Notes: a model not told the origin generated them from the sequence alone. A stretch of DNA of 64,000 nt from Ursus arctos (GCF_023065955.2 NW_026622808.1:41304475-41368474); one strand, 5' to 3'; shown: positions 1 to 12,474, counted from the stretch's first letter. Program-made: numbers and translations.

Positions 1-704
1 GTGGAAGTGGGGGCATCCTGCATGGACTCCAAGGGAAGGGTTGGTGCTGAAAGTATGTGGAAGTGTTGGCTTTATTGGTTACAACCAACACATCTGCTGA
101 AGTCTGGCATACTCAACCACAGTGTAAATATTTTGTCCAATTTGGGTCGCACAGTTATAAGGACACTGTTCTGATTGTGGGATGGAGGATTGTGATGGAC
201 ATGAGCAAAGAAGTGGGAGAAAGAAAACCATATTCCGTCAGGAATGCCTTGAGAGGGTTGTTCTGGAAGACCAGGGCCCACTGCCCGAGGTTACCCCAAA
301 TAGCCTGCATGGAACCCAATGACTTAGTTCAGCCCTAACTTAGAGATGGCTTTTCAGAAGTGGAGCTGCTCTCCTCTCTGTTCCCACAGCACCCCAGGCT
401 TCCCTCCTTCCCTGCATTTGACACACTCTGCTATATCTCCGAAGTTTGTTTATTCCTTTTTCATCAAATACTTACTGAAGACCTACTACATGCTATGCCT
501 CATGACGTGCTCTAGAAACACTGAGTAAACACACAATAGAGATGGACCTTAGAGAACATATTACCTAGTAGGCCTTATAGTATATCCCCTATCCATAGTT
601 AAAAAGGTCACTACCATTTGTGATGGATAATGAAACATGTTTAATATATTATAAAGCCTATTTCAAGATTGCAAATTCTATTTGAATTCATAATAAGAGG
701 AAAG
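1..704. other. Unassigned non-repetitive sequence
   Basis: I recognise no repeat family or exon here. The plus-strand frame open from 57 to 338 begins at GTG rather than ATG and resembles no protein I know, so I do not call it a gene. Confidence 0.5.
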
Positions 705-815
705 AACTGTTATTAACTCCCATTTTACAGATGTGGAAACTGAAGCTCAGAGACATTAGCCTCCTTGCTCGTGATCAGATAACAAGTGACAGAGGCAGGA
801 TTCAAACCTACTTCA
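705..815 (-). mobile_element. MIR fragment
   Basis: Reverse-complement MIR core: 'cccattttacagatg' at 720-734, followed by the 'gaaactgaagctcagaga' block and 'caggattcaaacc'. MIR is an ancient tRNA-derived SINE shared by all mammals. This copy is short and diverged. Confidence 0.75.
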
Positions 816-1887
816 GAAGCAACTGTTGAATGAATGGGTTGTTGAAGTTAAAACAGCCCGCTAAAGAAAACAGGTGTCTAAGGTGCATGATGGGCTTGTC
901 AGATTGCCAACCTTTCCCCACCCCCAAGCAGAGGCTGGATGAAATGTTTCAAAGGCATAATAAAATCATGAGCCATTGGCTAGATGAATTCCTGTCCATT
1001 TCCAAATCCCTGGAATCTAGAGGTAATCTTCCGGAGATGTCACCCTCTGTTCTTTCAGTGTGCTGATACTGGAGGCTATCCCTCCATGCCCCTGTGGTAT
1101 TTAGGCCAACGCTAAGAAAAAAGCTTGCCTTCCTGGTTAAGGTACTGGCCTGGGCTACTGCACAGCATAAAAGCAGCCCAATAGGCATTCTTTCCAAACG
1201 TCTGGTAGAAGCTATAGATGCTGGAAGAAAGCAAAAAGACTCTTGAGCCCAGGAGAACTTGAAAGGCCTGGATAGATTTTTTAATTATCACTTTCAGAGT
1301 CCCCTTCTTGCTTCCACTCCAATGGGCTTTTGAGGGAAAGACATTCTTCTGTCTTTTCACGCCCAACTGGACTGATGGGAAAACTTTGCAAACTTGGAAT
1401 GCACTACAGAGTAGGGAGAGAAATTCTTTAATTTCCCCTCTAACTCTCCCCTGGATAGAGACAGGCCCTGTAAGAGTCCTTGCAGCGGTAATGACATGGA
1501 GCATAATTTAAGAATAATTAAACACTGTGAATCAGTTTTTCACCTTTGTCTTATTAATTCCCTTAAGCAGAGTAGGGGCACCTGCCCTGCCTGGTGAGTG
1601 GGCAGCACTGCTCTGCAATGCATGGTGGTCTGGGAGGTGTCCGGGTCAGCTGGGTGAGCAGAGCTTGTCTAGTCACATGTACAACCCCCTTCATGCAGGC
1701 CCCAGCTGGCCCAGGTGGTGACCTGGGGGGTGGCAAGCCTCAGAGAAAGAATTGTGTCTCCCACCGGGCCAGCCTCTTCAAATAAACCTATCTTTTAGTC
1801 AGATTAATTTATTTCTTCATCCACTTATATAAAACCCAGTTAGTGCACCAAGAACATGTACAAAGTAAGCCCATCAAATATTTGTTT
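816..1887. other. Unassigned sequence
   Basis: No repeat or exon recognised. The minus strand carries a 130-codon ATG-initiated open frame at 1112-1504 with no recognisable domain, and chance is the simplest explanation. An AATAAA lies near 1780, but nothing upstream looks like a transcript. Confidence 0.45.
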
Positions 1888-1902
1888 AAAAACCAAGAGT
1901 AA

Positions 1903-2109
1903 GGGTCACCTGGGTGGCTCAGTTGGTTAAGTGTCTGCCTTCAGCCCAGGTCATGATCCCAGGTCCTGGGATCAAGCCCCACATCAGGCCCCTGCTCAGC
2001 AGGGAGCCTGCTTCTCCCTCTCCTCCCCACTCATGCTCTCTCTCTTGCTCACTTGCTCTCTATCTCAAATAAATAAATAACATCTTTAAAAAAGAAAAAA
2101 AATAAAAAT
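1903..2109 (+). mobile_element. Carnivore tRNA-derived SINE (older SINEC subtype)
   Basis: tRNA-like head with Pol III box A ('tggctcagttggttaag') and box B ('gggatcaagcccc'), then a pyrimidine-rich body and an '(aaat)n' A-rich tail. Flanked by a 15-bp target-site duplication, 1888-1902 and 2110-2124, with one mismatch ('aaaaaccaagagtaa' versus 'aaaaaccaacagtaa'). The head carries the 'gtcatgatcccaggtcctgg' spacing of the older caniform subtype, and the diverged body agrees with an old insertion. Confidence 0.95.
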
Positions 2110-2124
2110 AAAAACCAACAGTAA

Positions 2125-4037
2125 GCACATTTCACGTTTCTCTTGAGAAAACCTTTTAGCTTTGGAACTCAATCCTTGTCCCAAATCTGATATCAGCCCT
2201 CCAGTTAATGCTTTTCCTGTCTGTTTCTCCTGCTATTACTTCTTTTTGCTCTTTTGGGGTTTTCTTGCTCTTAATTAAGGAGGTATCTTCCAGAAGATAG
2301 CAAAAAAGCCCAATGCATGAGCTGGAGGTATTGTTGTGTGCTTTGTGCAAAATAGGAAAAGGTGTCCCCACCTCTAGATGCAGGAAGCCCTGTGCCAAGG
2401 TACATGGCTTGTGGCACAGAGGAGGAGTGGAAGTGCAGCATGCAACCCCCTTTCAGGATGTACCCTTGTCCAGGGGCAGCCAGCCATGAGCCCAAGTCTT
2501 GTTTCTTCAAGGGCCAGTAGAATTGAGTGAAGATAAGGGCTGAGGGCTGACATTCTCCACTGAGAACAAAAATGGGTTCTTAAGATCTTTGGTGGTGTAG
2601 GCATGTAGATTCTTGAATAGTATGGTTTTCAAACTGGCCTTTAACGACTGTTTTACATTACAAAGAGGAATCTCAGGGGCTGATACAAGGAATGAGGTAG
2701 GAGGTCAATATATCTTTTTATTTAGGGTGGCTCAAACTTTTCAGCCAGTACAATGTAGAGCTCCTGTATGAAAGTGGTAGAGGGAAGGGAATCCTTAGGC
2801 TAAAACAACAGTAGATTGAAGGCTATTAGTCTGTGCTTCAGATCAAGTTGTCAGGTCAGTGAGAACCTTCTACATGTGGATTATTGTATTTGGGAATGTA
2901 TGGCTATCCTTAATGCTCACACTGAATATATATATATATAGGTACATAGCAGGAGATTGCTTACTATCTTTATGGTCATGATAGTCATTTTACATTTACA
3001 GGTGTTTCTAGATGTTTCCAGGCAGAGAGGAAAGGAAGAATTTCTGGATGCTTGAGTGTATATGGCAGCTGGTTCTTCATCTGGTGTTTATCCAGTAGAT
3101 CTCTTTATGAGCAAAGAGGAGACATGCCAAACCCCTTCAGACTCTGAATTAGGGATGGACTGGCTACTGCTTGTTACTGCCTGGGTGAGATGTACCACCC
3201 ATGCCACCTAATAAAATTTAATGAATGTTAACTGTCCCAAGGGCTGGGAAGTGGTACTTGATGTGCATTTGCTTGTCTTCAGATAGTAAGTGTCCCAGAG
3301 CAAGCAGGTTGCTCCAGGAAGTTCTAAGATAAAGTAGGGTCCTAGCTCACCCCTTGTGGGATTGATGAAGCTTCCGTTAGAGCCAAGAGGATAACTTATG
3401 TGGGCTGTTTTTACAGACAGTTGAATTGCATTTCCAGCTCTGAGCATTAATCTAATTGTCTGTGACATACAACTGTCTATGAAAAGGAGACACAGGCTCT
3501 GGTAGGGTGCCCTCTCTGCCCCACTCAGCTCCAGAACATCCATCTTAGCTTTAATCACTCAGCCCACAAGCAAACCCATGGAGGAAAAGCCTGATGAGAA
3601 GCTGGGATATAAAAGTTGCTTTGTGGCTCAGGTTGTTGTATGTGGAAACTGTCCTTGGAGCTCAACTTGGGTGGATCTGGAGCTACCTCAGTTGTAGCTG
3701 GCAAAACCTACACTAGCGTCTCATTGTATTTAATAGTTCTCTGGGTTTCTATGAGACTTTTAGACTTAATCTCTTATAAAATCTTGAATACAGAGAAACT
3801 TATTTTGCATACCTTAAAGTTAATGGAGACCAGGAAGAAAAAGCAGAAAAAAGAAAAAGGAGAAAGAGACAAAAGAAAAGAACCAGTGGGAATGACTTTG
3901 CAACCTCTGAGCATGTGTCTCCTGTCCCCACTATAAATAACAAGAGTAGAATTGTATCACAACCACCAGTTATTGAGTGTTTACTGCGACAACATTTTGC
4001 TGGGTACCTTACAAACATTATCTTAATTAATCTAATC
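2125..4037. other. Unassigned sequence with minor simple repeats
   Basis: Contains a short (AT)n run at 2926-2940 and a purine-rich tract at about 3826-3885 (Aⁿ/AG-rich). The last 75 bases (about 3962-4036, 'tattgagtgtttactg...') look like the end of a MIR or L2-type fossil. Nothing coding is recognised. Confidence 0.45.
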
Positions 4038-4420
4038 ATTTATACATTCAACAAGCTTTGAGTCTATTATATCCCGAATACTGTGCTAGCAACTGGGGTT
4101 TAATAGTATGCAAAAATAGCCAGAGTTCCACCTTCATGGAGCTCACATTCCTGGGAGGGACACTCACAATCAAATGATTTCTCAAATATAAGTAAAATTA
4201 CAAATGAAGAAAGCATTGAAAAAAGTGGTGGGGGAAGGGGGACAAGCTAGGATTGGAACCTCAACTGGGCATTAACCCAATTATGGGATATAGTTGAGCT
4301 GGGATCCAAATGATGCAATAGGCATTAATCAAGGAAGATGACAAACCAGAGCACCTTGTGGTTTGTGGGCTCATAGCTAGTAGGCAGCAGCGGAGCAGAT
4401 ACAGATGTACTGAAAGTGAC
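4038..4420 (-). mobile_element. L2 LINE fragment
   Basis: Matches the reverse complement of the L2 3' end: 'attcaacaagctttgagt', then 'actgtgctagcaactgggg', then 'catggagctcacattcctggg'. The later part, with purine-rich and 'aagtggtggggg' segments, is weaker. L2 is an ancient CR1-like LINE, and this copy has no intact ORF. Confidence 0.7.
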
Positions 4421-4644
4421 ATGGGGTAGAACATGATGAATACTCTGGCAATTCAGGGAGGAGCATTTTTTTCCAACTAGAGCAGACCATGAAATTCCCC
4501 TGCAGAAGTGGGCATTGAAGGGGGACTTGACTGCACCAAGAGAGAGGCCCTGTGTGTCAAGTTGCTACATAAGACACTTGGGTGTGTTTCCCCCCTGTGC
4601 ATAGGATTTCAGCACCGTGAGCAATCCCACAATCTCCTAGAGTA

Positions 4645-4865
4645 GCAGTTCTCAACAAGAACAATTTTCTTCCCAGGAGACATTTGGCAAAATTTGAAGA
4701 TGTTTTTGGTTGTCACATCTGGGAGTGGGGGCAAGTGTTTCTACTGGCTTCTAGCAGGTAGAGGCCAGGGATGATGCTAAACATGCTACAGTGCAGAGGA
4801 CATCTCCCCACAACAAAGAATTATTGGACCCAAAATGTCAGTATCGCCGAGATTGAGAGCCTCTG
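4645..4865. mobile_element. hAT-type MITE (Charlie group)
   Basis: Starts 'cagttctcaac' and ends 'ttgagagcctctg', which are imperfect terminal inverted repeats. The interior ('gacatttggcaaaatttgaagatg', 'ttggttgtcaca', 'aacaaagaattatt') fits a common mammalian nonautonomous hAT family whose exact name I do not recall. I could not find a convincing 8-bp target duplication. Confidence 0.75.
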
Positions 4866-5329
4866 CCCCGGGCCATCGGATGGGCACGTAGGAATCAATG
4901 TTCCTGGTTTCTGAAGTGCTTTTCAGAGACTTACCCACTTTCAGTATCTTTTCCCCAGATCCTTTTTTTTTTTAAATCAACATCTTTATGTTGATACTAA
5001 AATGCTTATTACTAAAACCTATCTTATTCATCTCTCTAGCCCTTACCAGAGGACTTTGTATGGAGGGGATAAGGAGATGGTAGAATACGTGAATAGGTAA
5101 ATGAATGAATGAGCTACTCTTCTTTGTGCCCTTAGAATATATCTCTGGTACCACTGGTAGCTTGAAAATCCTGAATGGAACTCTTCCTTAGCATGGAGGA
5201 GTCTCACATCAACTCAGATTAGTCTCACGATCATCCAGGACAACTCAGTTTTTCTTATTCCTTCCATCCAGTGTATCAGACAATCCTGTGGATTCTAATT
5301 AAAATTATATCTCAAATTTATCACTCAGT
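4866..5329. other. Unassigned sequence
   Basis: Nothing recognised. The last 60 bases may already belong to the L2 copy that follows. Confidence 0.4.
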
Positions 5330-5916
5330 ATCTCCACTCCCTCCATCCCACTACCTGGTCAGAGCCAATATTAGTTCTCACTTGAATTTCCTGTTCCTTC
5401 TCTTGCTTCTGTCCCTGAAATGTTTACTTGATCTGCCCACCAGCTAACTCTCAGAACCCATTTTATATCCTCAGCCCTAATGACTCAGCTCCAGACCACT
5501 AGCCTCCTTTCTGCTTTTCAGACATACATAGCTCTTTTCCTACCACAGGGCCTTTTCCTGTGCTCTGACCTCTACCTGGGATACACTTTCCCCAGAAATT
5601 CTCATGGCTCATTTCCTCACTTCATTCTGGTTTCTGCTCACATGTCACCTTATCACAGAAATTTTTCCTGACACTTCTCTATATGAACTAAGATCTCATC
5701 CTTTTTTTATCCCCTTACTCTGCTTTATATTTTTTTCAGATCATCCAGTTTCACCCGACATTATGTTCTATATCTATTTCTTTATCCCTTCTCTTTCACT
5801 ATAATGTATGCTACATGAGGGCCAAGATTCTTAACAAAACACATATATCCCCAGTACCTAGAAGAAAGACTGCCCCATCATGCGTGCTCCATAAATTATT
5901 TAATAAATGAATGAAG
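5330..5916 (+). mobile_element. L2 LINE 3' end
   Basis: Has the L2 landmarks in order: 'ccacagggccttttcctgtg' (about 5543), 'ctcacatgtcacctta' (about 5637), 'tatgctacatgagggcca' (about 5806), 'ccccagtacctaga' (about 5848) and the terminal 'aataaatgaatgaa' (5901-5914). Short open frames inside it are remnants without function. Confidence 0.85.
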
Positions 5917-6719
5917 GATCAAATTTCTGTACACAGAAACTAATGAAACCCTGACAGGTCATACAGGAAAGACAGGAAGTAGAAGAAGGAAGGAGACATC
6001 AGTTCACGTGTGGCACTACTAGGTAAAATAGGGTGATGGGTGAGAGAGTCCCTAGAAGCTCCAGGGGTTGTGGGAATGCTGAGCTTCTGGTTGAAGGAAG
6101 ATGTGATTGCCCTTTATCCATGGCAAGGGTACAGGGTAGCCTGTGCCTACTTGGCAGTCTTGGCACATGTAACCTGTAGGCTTTGTCCCCATCCCACCTG
6201 TCACTGTGTATAAGGTGGTCTTACCTTCTGCCAGGGAACAGGGGCCATCTTCCCTTTGACCTTAGCTTAGAACACTGTCAATACTAATTTAATTAACATT
6301 TGTATAATCACAACTTTATCATTTCCAAGTCTAATTTATTTAAATTTCATGTGTATGATTTGATGATCAAAGGGTTTGTTGAAGCTTTGTTTCCATTCAA
6401 AGCACGGCATATTTATCATTCACTTAGAACTATTATTCCCACCCCTCTCCAGCAAGACCCCTTTGGAGCATAAAGAGACAGGGCAGATTGGGATGGTTCA
6501 TATGATTTAGAATTTCTCTGATAGATTTCTTTTTTTTCCCTTTGTTTCCCCTTCCTTTCTATAAGCCATTCAAGAAAACCCATTTATAGTGGGGCACTAG
6601 TAAAAAATGCTATGTGTTTTTCTACCCCACTCAATTTGGAGTGCCTTTCAGAATGATTCCACATCATTAGGCTTTAGTTTCCTAATATGCTCAAGAGAGA
6701 GAGAGAGAGACAGGATAAT
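5917..6719. other. Unassigned sequence
   Basis: AT-rich in 6270-6420, with a short (GA)n at about 6694-6711. No repeat family or exon recognised. Confidence 0.45.
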
Positions 6720-6890
6720 GTCATGATTGAGAGTACAGTCTTTGGAGTCAGGCAGACCCAAATCCAAATATTTGTTCCTTACTAGTGTGTCTTGGGCTTA
6801 CTAATCTCCGTGAGCACCTATATTTTTCATCCATTGTATTCTCCATCATAAAATAGGGACAATAATGAGACCTTATGGATTTGACATTTA
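6720..6890 (+). mobile_element. MIR
   Basis: MIR 5' body ('gattgagagtacagtctttggagtc') followed by 'gtgtcttgggctta' and 'cataaaatagggacaataatg'. The 3' third is lost or unrecognisable. Confidence 0.8.
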
Positions 6891-6962
6891 CTTATCTGCT
6901 TGTTGTACTCTGAATGCTCTATGGAAATAAATGAAGTAAGAGGTAAATACTTGGTCAACATT

Positions 6963-7375
6963 CCCTCAATATTTATTAATAGCTACCATTTTTCTATTCA
7001 GTTTCACATACCCTTACCTGCCATATCTGTGGTAGGCATGAAGCCAGGTGCAAGGGATACTAGAAATAAGCAGGGCACACACATCACTCTCACCCTCAGT
7101 CCAGTGGGAGGGCCAATAAGTACACTTATGGTGGCAACACAGTGAGCTGAGCACAATAATTGAGATCAAGGTGTAGGTACTATGCCCTAAAGGAGCGAAA
7201 GGAACTGTAGCACTGTAGACTAGAGGGGGTTGAGGAAGGCTTCACAGAAGGGCCTGACATAAATGAAGTAGGACTAATAGGAATTGGTGCAAGAGGGAGA
7301 GGGGGTTGCAAGGACATTCCACACTGAGGAGAGAACGAGTACAAAAGCTAGCCCAGCACTAGTGTGCTCCTCAAA
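6963..7375 (-). mobile_element. L2 LINE fragment
   Basis: Antisense L2: 'tatttattaatagctacc', 'gatactagaaataagcagggca', 'ttgaggaaggcttcacaga' and 'acattccacactgaggaga' correspond in order to the L2 3' half read backwards. Edges are approximate. Confidence 0.65.
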
Positions 7376-8066
7376 AGGCAAGTGTTGAAAACATTGGGTC
7401 TGCCAAGGGGCAACTGCCAGGGGCAGACTGTACCAAATCAAGATATTGGACACATTTGTTGTTGATTTAGAGAGTTGGTTCAAGATCCCCTATGACAACA
7501 TATGTCACACTTAATTTCTAAAGTCCTTGTCCTTATTGATTTCCCATCCTTCCAGAAGGCAAGTGTACTCACAGAGGTTTATAGTGACCAATAGCAATAG
7601 TCTGGGGATGTTTCCCACAGGAACTGGACCATTTCCAAACTGTTTCCTGTCTGTTCATGCACAAGAGACCATTTCTTTGAGACATCAAAGGGCCTCAGTA
7701 TTCGTCAGAATATGAGTATTTTGTATTAGATAAATCAAAACCTATTGATCCTTTTAAGGGTTTTAACTATTTTTTAAATTGGTAATATGTATATATTGAG
7801 TAGAAGGTTCCCTCACATCATAGAATTCCAGCATTGACTAGTGACACAAAAAGTCCAAGTGGGTTCTTCCATCCTCTTCTATGTGCACCATTCTTCTTCC
7901 CCTCTTAGGGTCCTTCCCAGCTCAACGTTTCAGCTCTCTATGGTTTTCTTTCCAGTCTATGTGGTTGCCCCTCTAATAATGTTCAAGGTCAAGAGGGTGC
8001 AGAAAAGATTCAAAAGGATAACAGCATCAAGTACTGCTAAGGCTCTAGATGAACATGCTCCCACGT
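7376..8066. other. Unassigned sequence
   Basis: No repeat or exon recognised. A 75-codon plus frame at 7841-8068 runs into the L1 fossil and is not credible as a gene. Confidence 0.4.
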
Positions 8067-8565
8067 AATGCCAATGGGAGTGAAACTGGTACAACTCTAG
8101 TGGGGATAATTTAGCCATATTCGAATGCCTTGATTTTGAATACCATGTGATGAGGAGACGCCACTTCTAGAAATGTCTCAAATAAATTTTTATCCAAAAG
8201 ATTTAACCATAGATACGAAGTTGGCCCCATTGTTTAAAAAAATATAAAAATGAAGGGGAAACTCCTAAATATCTGTTCGTATGGATGTAATCATAAATTA
8301 TGTTCTATCAGAAAGGAAAATGTTGGCTTTTATTTCCTGACATTGAAAAAAGCCCATGCTATAATGTTAGGTGACAAAGGCAGATTACAAACATTATGCT
8401 GAATGTGAGACTATTCCAATTAAAAAATAGAACTCACTCTTACTACTCTTTAGCTATAGATTTAGAAATAGAGAAATATGAGTACCTTTTTTCTTCTCTA
8501 TACTTTCTAAGTGTCTTTTTTTTAACACATACTACTTTTAAGATTCAAAGAAAAAAGACTATTTG
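8067..8565 (+). mobile_element. Ancient L1 (L1M) 3' ORF2/UTR fragment
   Basis: Reads as the decayed end of L1 ORF2: 'gccaatgggagtgaaactgg', 'cacttctagaaatgtctc', 'atatctgttcgtatggatg' (the remnant of the 'aatgtccatcaatag' segment) and 'gtgacaaaggcagattacaaa'. There are many stops, and it is not functional. Confidence 0.7.
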
Positions 8566-9354
8566 CACTTAAAAAAAAAAGTGTGCTCACCTTAGCCACA
8601 TTTGGCACTAAGTCTGCCTGAGCAGGTCCTCTAGAAACCACCTTTATCGTAGCTTCTTGTCAGCATAGAGAGTCCAATGTCCAAACTTGTCTTAGAATTC
8701 CCTAAGTAATGGTCACTTTGAGGGAGTGATCATGTTTTCTCCTGGAAATGTGGAAATAATTCCCCTCTCTCTACTCTGGGGAGGGAGTTACGCTCAACAG
8801 ATGCATGAGAAACTAAATCTAGGAGCTGGTTTTTATTGCCCCAGATGTGCGAGTCTTGTCATCCGAGTTTAAAAGAAGGGCTTTTGTTAGGGTCACTTAA
8901 TGAGAATTTGCAGCACATGCATGTGTTGTCTGATAGTGCCATGCTGCTCTTGTGGCCTAAATAAACCGTTGCCCTACGATAACTCCTTCATAGTTGCCCA
9001 AAGCTAGGTTTCAGTGTGTTCAACATGCAGGTAGGATGAGGAAAGCTCTTCAGAGACCCGTCCACTGCTTCTTATATCAGCAATTCATTTTATAGCTTGG
9101 AGCTTAAAATAATCTTCCTTCCACATGATCCATTGAACCTGTAGGATTTCAGATCTGAATTTGAAAAGGAATTATATGGATTGTCATATGTCCAGTCCTT
9201 ATTACATTTTGCTGGTTTCTTTATGCAGGAAGAAAGAAAAAGCAAGTGTTTTTTGTTTGTTTGTTGTTACTGTTCCTCTATAATATCCTCTTTTCTGTAA
9301 TATCCTCACAATTAAGGGCCATGACAAGCATTAATAAGAATTTTCTACCAATTC
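8566..9354. other. Unassigned sequence
   Basis: A 10-A run at 8571-8580 could be the tail of the L1 fossil on its left. The rest is unrecognised. Confidence 0.4.
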
Positions 9355-9486
9355 ATAATTTACCATGTGCTTTTGCGCTCATCACTTCATTTGATTCTTA
9401 TAAGCACTCTCTGAGTATGGTATAATCACTGCCATTTTCAAGGTGAGGCAACTGAAGCATATAGAGGCTGTTATCTGTCCAAGTGT
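9355..9486 (-). mobile_element. MIR-family fragment
   Basis: 'caattcataatttaccatgtgcttttgcgctcatcacttca' region followed by 'gccattttcaaggtgaggcaactgaag'. This is the reversed MIR/MIR3 arrangement. Confidence 0.65.
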
Positions 9487-9960
9487 ATTAGTCAGGAGTC
9501 CTTTGGTTGCAAATCCTGAAGCACAAATACATCTTGCCTAAAGAAAAAGAAAGCAATTTATTAAGTCCAAGGGTAGATCTCGGCTTCAGGCACAGATGAA
9601 TCCAGGTGCTTGAGTGATATTATATTGTCAGATTCACCCTCCATGTCTAGGCTTTGTTTTCTCTGCATTAATTTCCTTCCCAGCAGATTCTTCCCATACA
9701 ATGTGGAACAGCCATCACAGTTCTAGGACATATCCTACCGATTTAGCAACCCCAGGAGAAAGGCATCTATTTCCCAATTATTTAACCAGATTCCTAAGAC
9801 TGATTATTATTTGCTCCAGTCTGGTTCGTTTGTCCAGCCATTCACCTGTCACTCTGCCCAGGGACTGGAATGTTCCAATTGGCAGGTCTTAGATGGGGTA
9901 AAGTCAGCCCCACACTATAATGTGAACTGAGAGTAGGAAAAGGTTCTTCAAAGTGAAACA
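9487..9960. mobile_element. Medium-reiterated fossil, copy 1 (family unnamed here)
   Basis: Begins 'tattagtcaggagtcctttgg' and has 'caatttattaagtccaaggg', 'cggcttcaggcaca' and, further on, 'caattggcaggtcttagatgg'. The same series of blocks recurs at 28965-29390 and 39095-39200, so it is an interspersed family. I recall such a mammalian consensus but not its name with certainty. Confidence 0.65.
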
Positions 9961-10233
9961 TGGTATTGTTTGCTGAGAGGGCATGAACAGGAGGCAGACA
10001 GAAGCTCCAGCTCCTTGCTGTACCAAGTTGGAAGCTAGTAAGTAGTGAGTTGGCACTCCTTGTAGAAGGCTAAAGTATGACATCTCACCTCTGAGAGCTT
10101 TTGCAGGAAATCTGAAGCCTAGAAACCACAGGTTCTGCCACAGTTCTCAGACCGTGCTGACCTTTAGACTATTCAACCATGAGATTATGTGGATATTCTT
10201 GAATCCATATATGCACTGAACATTATCTTCCAA
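9961..10233. other. Unassigned sequence
   Basis: No feature recognised between the repeat on the left and the target-site duplication of the next SINE. Confidence 0.4.
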
Positions 10234-10250
10234 ATTAAAAATATATCATG

Positions 10251-10432
10251 GGGCTCCTGAGTGGCTCAGTTAGTTAAGTGGCTGCCTTCAGTTCAGGTCA
10301 TGATCTCAGGTCCTAGGATTGAGCCCCGTGTCAGGCTCCCTGCTCACTGGGGAGTCTGCTTCTCCCTCTGCCTCTCCCACCCACTCATGCTCGCTTGCTC
10401 TCTCTCTCTCAAATAAATAAAAGCTAAAAAAA
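10251..10432 (+). mobile_element. Carnivore tRNA-derived SINE (older subtype)
   Basis: Head 'ggctcctgagtggctcag', box B 'ggattgagcccc', body 'ctccctgctcactggggag' and tail '(aaat)2'. The target-site duplication 'attaaaa(a)tatatcatg' is found at about 10234-10250 and 10433-10448. It is diverged from the young arctoid form at many sites. Confidence 0.93.
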
Positions 10433-10449
10433 ATTAAAATATATCATGA

Positions 10450-11105
10450 CTTGTTTGCAAGTCAAATTCACTCTAAAACATCATGGAATTCACAGAGGGT
10501 TTGGTCATAACGTTTATTTTATATAAAAAAATCATGTGTTATCCTGTTCAGGGTTTTCAGAATATTTTCATCTCTAAAAGGGTAGGGGGCCTTCAGGTTG
10601 AAATTAGTTAGGAAGTTCTAGAATATTAAGATATTAAAACTCCATCTGAACGAGGGTTAGGAACCCATTTCTGCCATCATTTCTAATGACAATGTTTCCT
10701 GGGTCTCGGTCTTCTGACCTGTACTATGGGGATAAATTGTCCCATCCACATAAGCTTATAGTGGGGCTCTTATGTGGAAGTGGAACTGCTAGCAAGTGTT
10801 TTTAAAAACTTATAATATGGTATCATTGATATTTTATTTTTATTTGACTCCATGCTCAAGGATATTGCTTAATGTGCTCTGCAAACCACTAATGGCCCCT
10901 GATGCAAAATGTGCTTGTCCATTTCTAATATGATTGTGCAGATCAATGAAGATCTGTCTTCCTCTATGATAAACCACAGACTTACAGATTCTTTAAAGAT
11001 ACCTTTCTTCCAATGGTATATATTCCAGGAAGCACATTTTAGGTTTCTTATGCCCAAAACACACTCATGACTGTAAAAAGTGATCAACCATTTAAATTTT
11101 CTGTG
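10450..11105. other. Unassigned sequence
   Basis: AT-rich. A minus-strand 146-codon frame (10869-11309) overlaps into the L1 fossil and is not a supported gene. Part of the right end may be more of that L1. Confidence 0.4.
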
Positions 11106-11960
11106 TAATTTTCTATTGGGGTATAATATACAGAAAAGTGCACGTATCCTAAGTATACTTTGATTAATATTCACAACTGAAGACATTTGTATAACCAGCA
11201 CCCAGATCAAGAGAGAGAACATCAGTAGTTCTCTAGAAACATGCCTTGTAGTGCCTTTCCACTTACAACCCCCCTCCAAGGATAACCTCAACCCGACTTC
11301 TAACAGCACAAATACGCTTCATTTGTTTCTTTAGTCCATCGAAACGAACTCATTTTGTTCTTAGTTCTTTCTTTGAACGTTGCATTTACAAGATTTATCC
11401 ATTTTGTTGTGTAGAGTGACAGATGGTATATTTTTTATTGCTGCACAGTATTCCATTGCATGTGTGTGCCTGTGTATACTTATCTTTCACAATATATTCA
11501 TTCTATTCATAGGTTTGAGGGGTTTCCAGTTCGGAGCTATTCCAAAAAGTGCTACTATTAATATTCTGTATAGGTCTTTAGGCAAGCCCATACATGTATT
11601 TTTTTTTTACTGTATTAGAGAATGCCTAAGTTTAGCTTTACTATACACTACCAGTTTTCCAAAGCAGGTGTACCAATTGACATTCCCATAAGTAGTGCAA
11701 GACAGTTTTGTTTTCTCCACATGCTTGCTGAAATTTGGTGTTTTCTGCCTCTGTAATTCTAGCCATTCTAGTGAATGTGTATGCTTTTAATTTGCAGTTT
11801 GCATTGTGGTTTTCATTTGCATTTTCATAATGAGTAATGAAGCTGAAACAATTTTTCATATGTTTATTGGCCATTTGGACATCATCTTTTAGGGGCACTT
11901 ATTCAAATAGTATGCTTATTTTTCTCGGGTCGGTATCATTTTTCTATTGGTTTGTAGGGA
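11106..11960 (-). mobile_element. Ancient L1 (L1M), antisense 3' UTR and end of ORF2
   Basis: Antisense order is clear: 'ttctattggggtataatata' (3' UTR), then 'tgctgcacagtattccattgc' (about 11441), 'caattgacattcccataag' (about 11674), 'tctagccattctagtgaatg' (about 11758) and 'tttcatatgtttattggcca' (about 11851). No frame is intact. Confidence 0.85.
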
Positions 11961-12084
11961 GTGATTAACCATTCACTTATGCATATTTCATTGGTGGGAA
12001 AATTTTTATAGTATTAATATTTATTTTAAAATATAAAATCTAACAGTTCTCATCATGCCATTTCATTAATGATCCATTCTCAGA

Positions 12085-12466
12085 ACAGAACATTTATTTG
12101 GTACCATATCTTTACAAAAACAATGTTACCTGTTAGGCATTCAGTGGTAAATAAAACTGATGTGGTCCCACCCATATGGCACTTATCATCTAAGGATGAG
12201 AGAGACAATACACAAATATGTATATAACTGAAAGATGACGCCAATTACAAAAGTATCATGAAGCATTTGAACAGGGAGAAGGATACAATAAAAGGGCTTT
12301 TTTCAATTCCGCACACTTCTCTGTCATTTAATTTGAGACCTAAAGGCTAATAAAGATGCAGTGCCAAAAATAAGGGAAGAAGATTCTAGGCAGACACAGC
12401 AGCATGTGCTATTCTCTGAGGTGGGAAAACACTTTGCATGTTCTAAGACTTGGAAGGAGGTAGTTT
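12085..12466 (-). mobile_element. L2 LINE fragment
   Basis: Antisense L2: 'taggcattcagtggtaaataaaactgatgtgg', 'ggcacttatcatctaagga', 'gagagacaatacacaaatatg' and, near the end, 'gcatgttctaagacttgga'. It abuts the hAT element inserted at its right edge. Confidence 0.6.
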
Positions 12467-12474
12467 GTCTAGAG

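Noticed and set aside
57..338. 93-codon open frame on the plus strand
   Set aside because: Starts at GTG, matches no protein I recognise and is overlapped by an open frame on the other strand.
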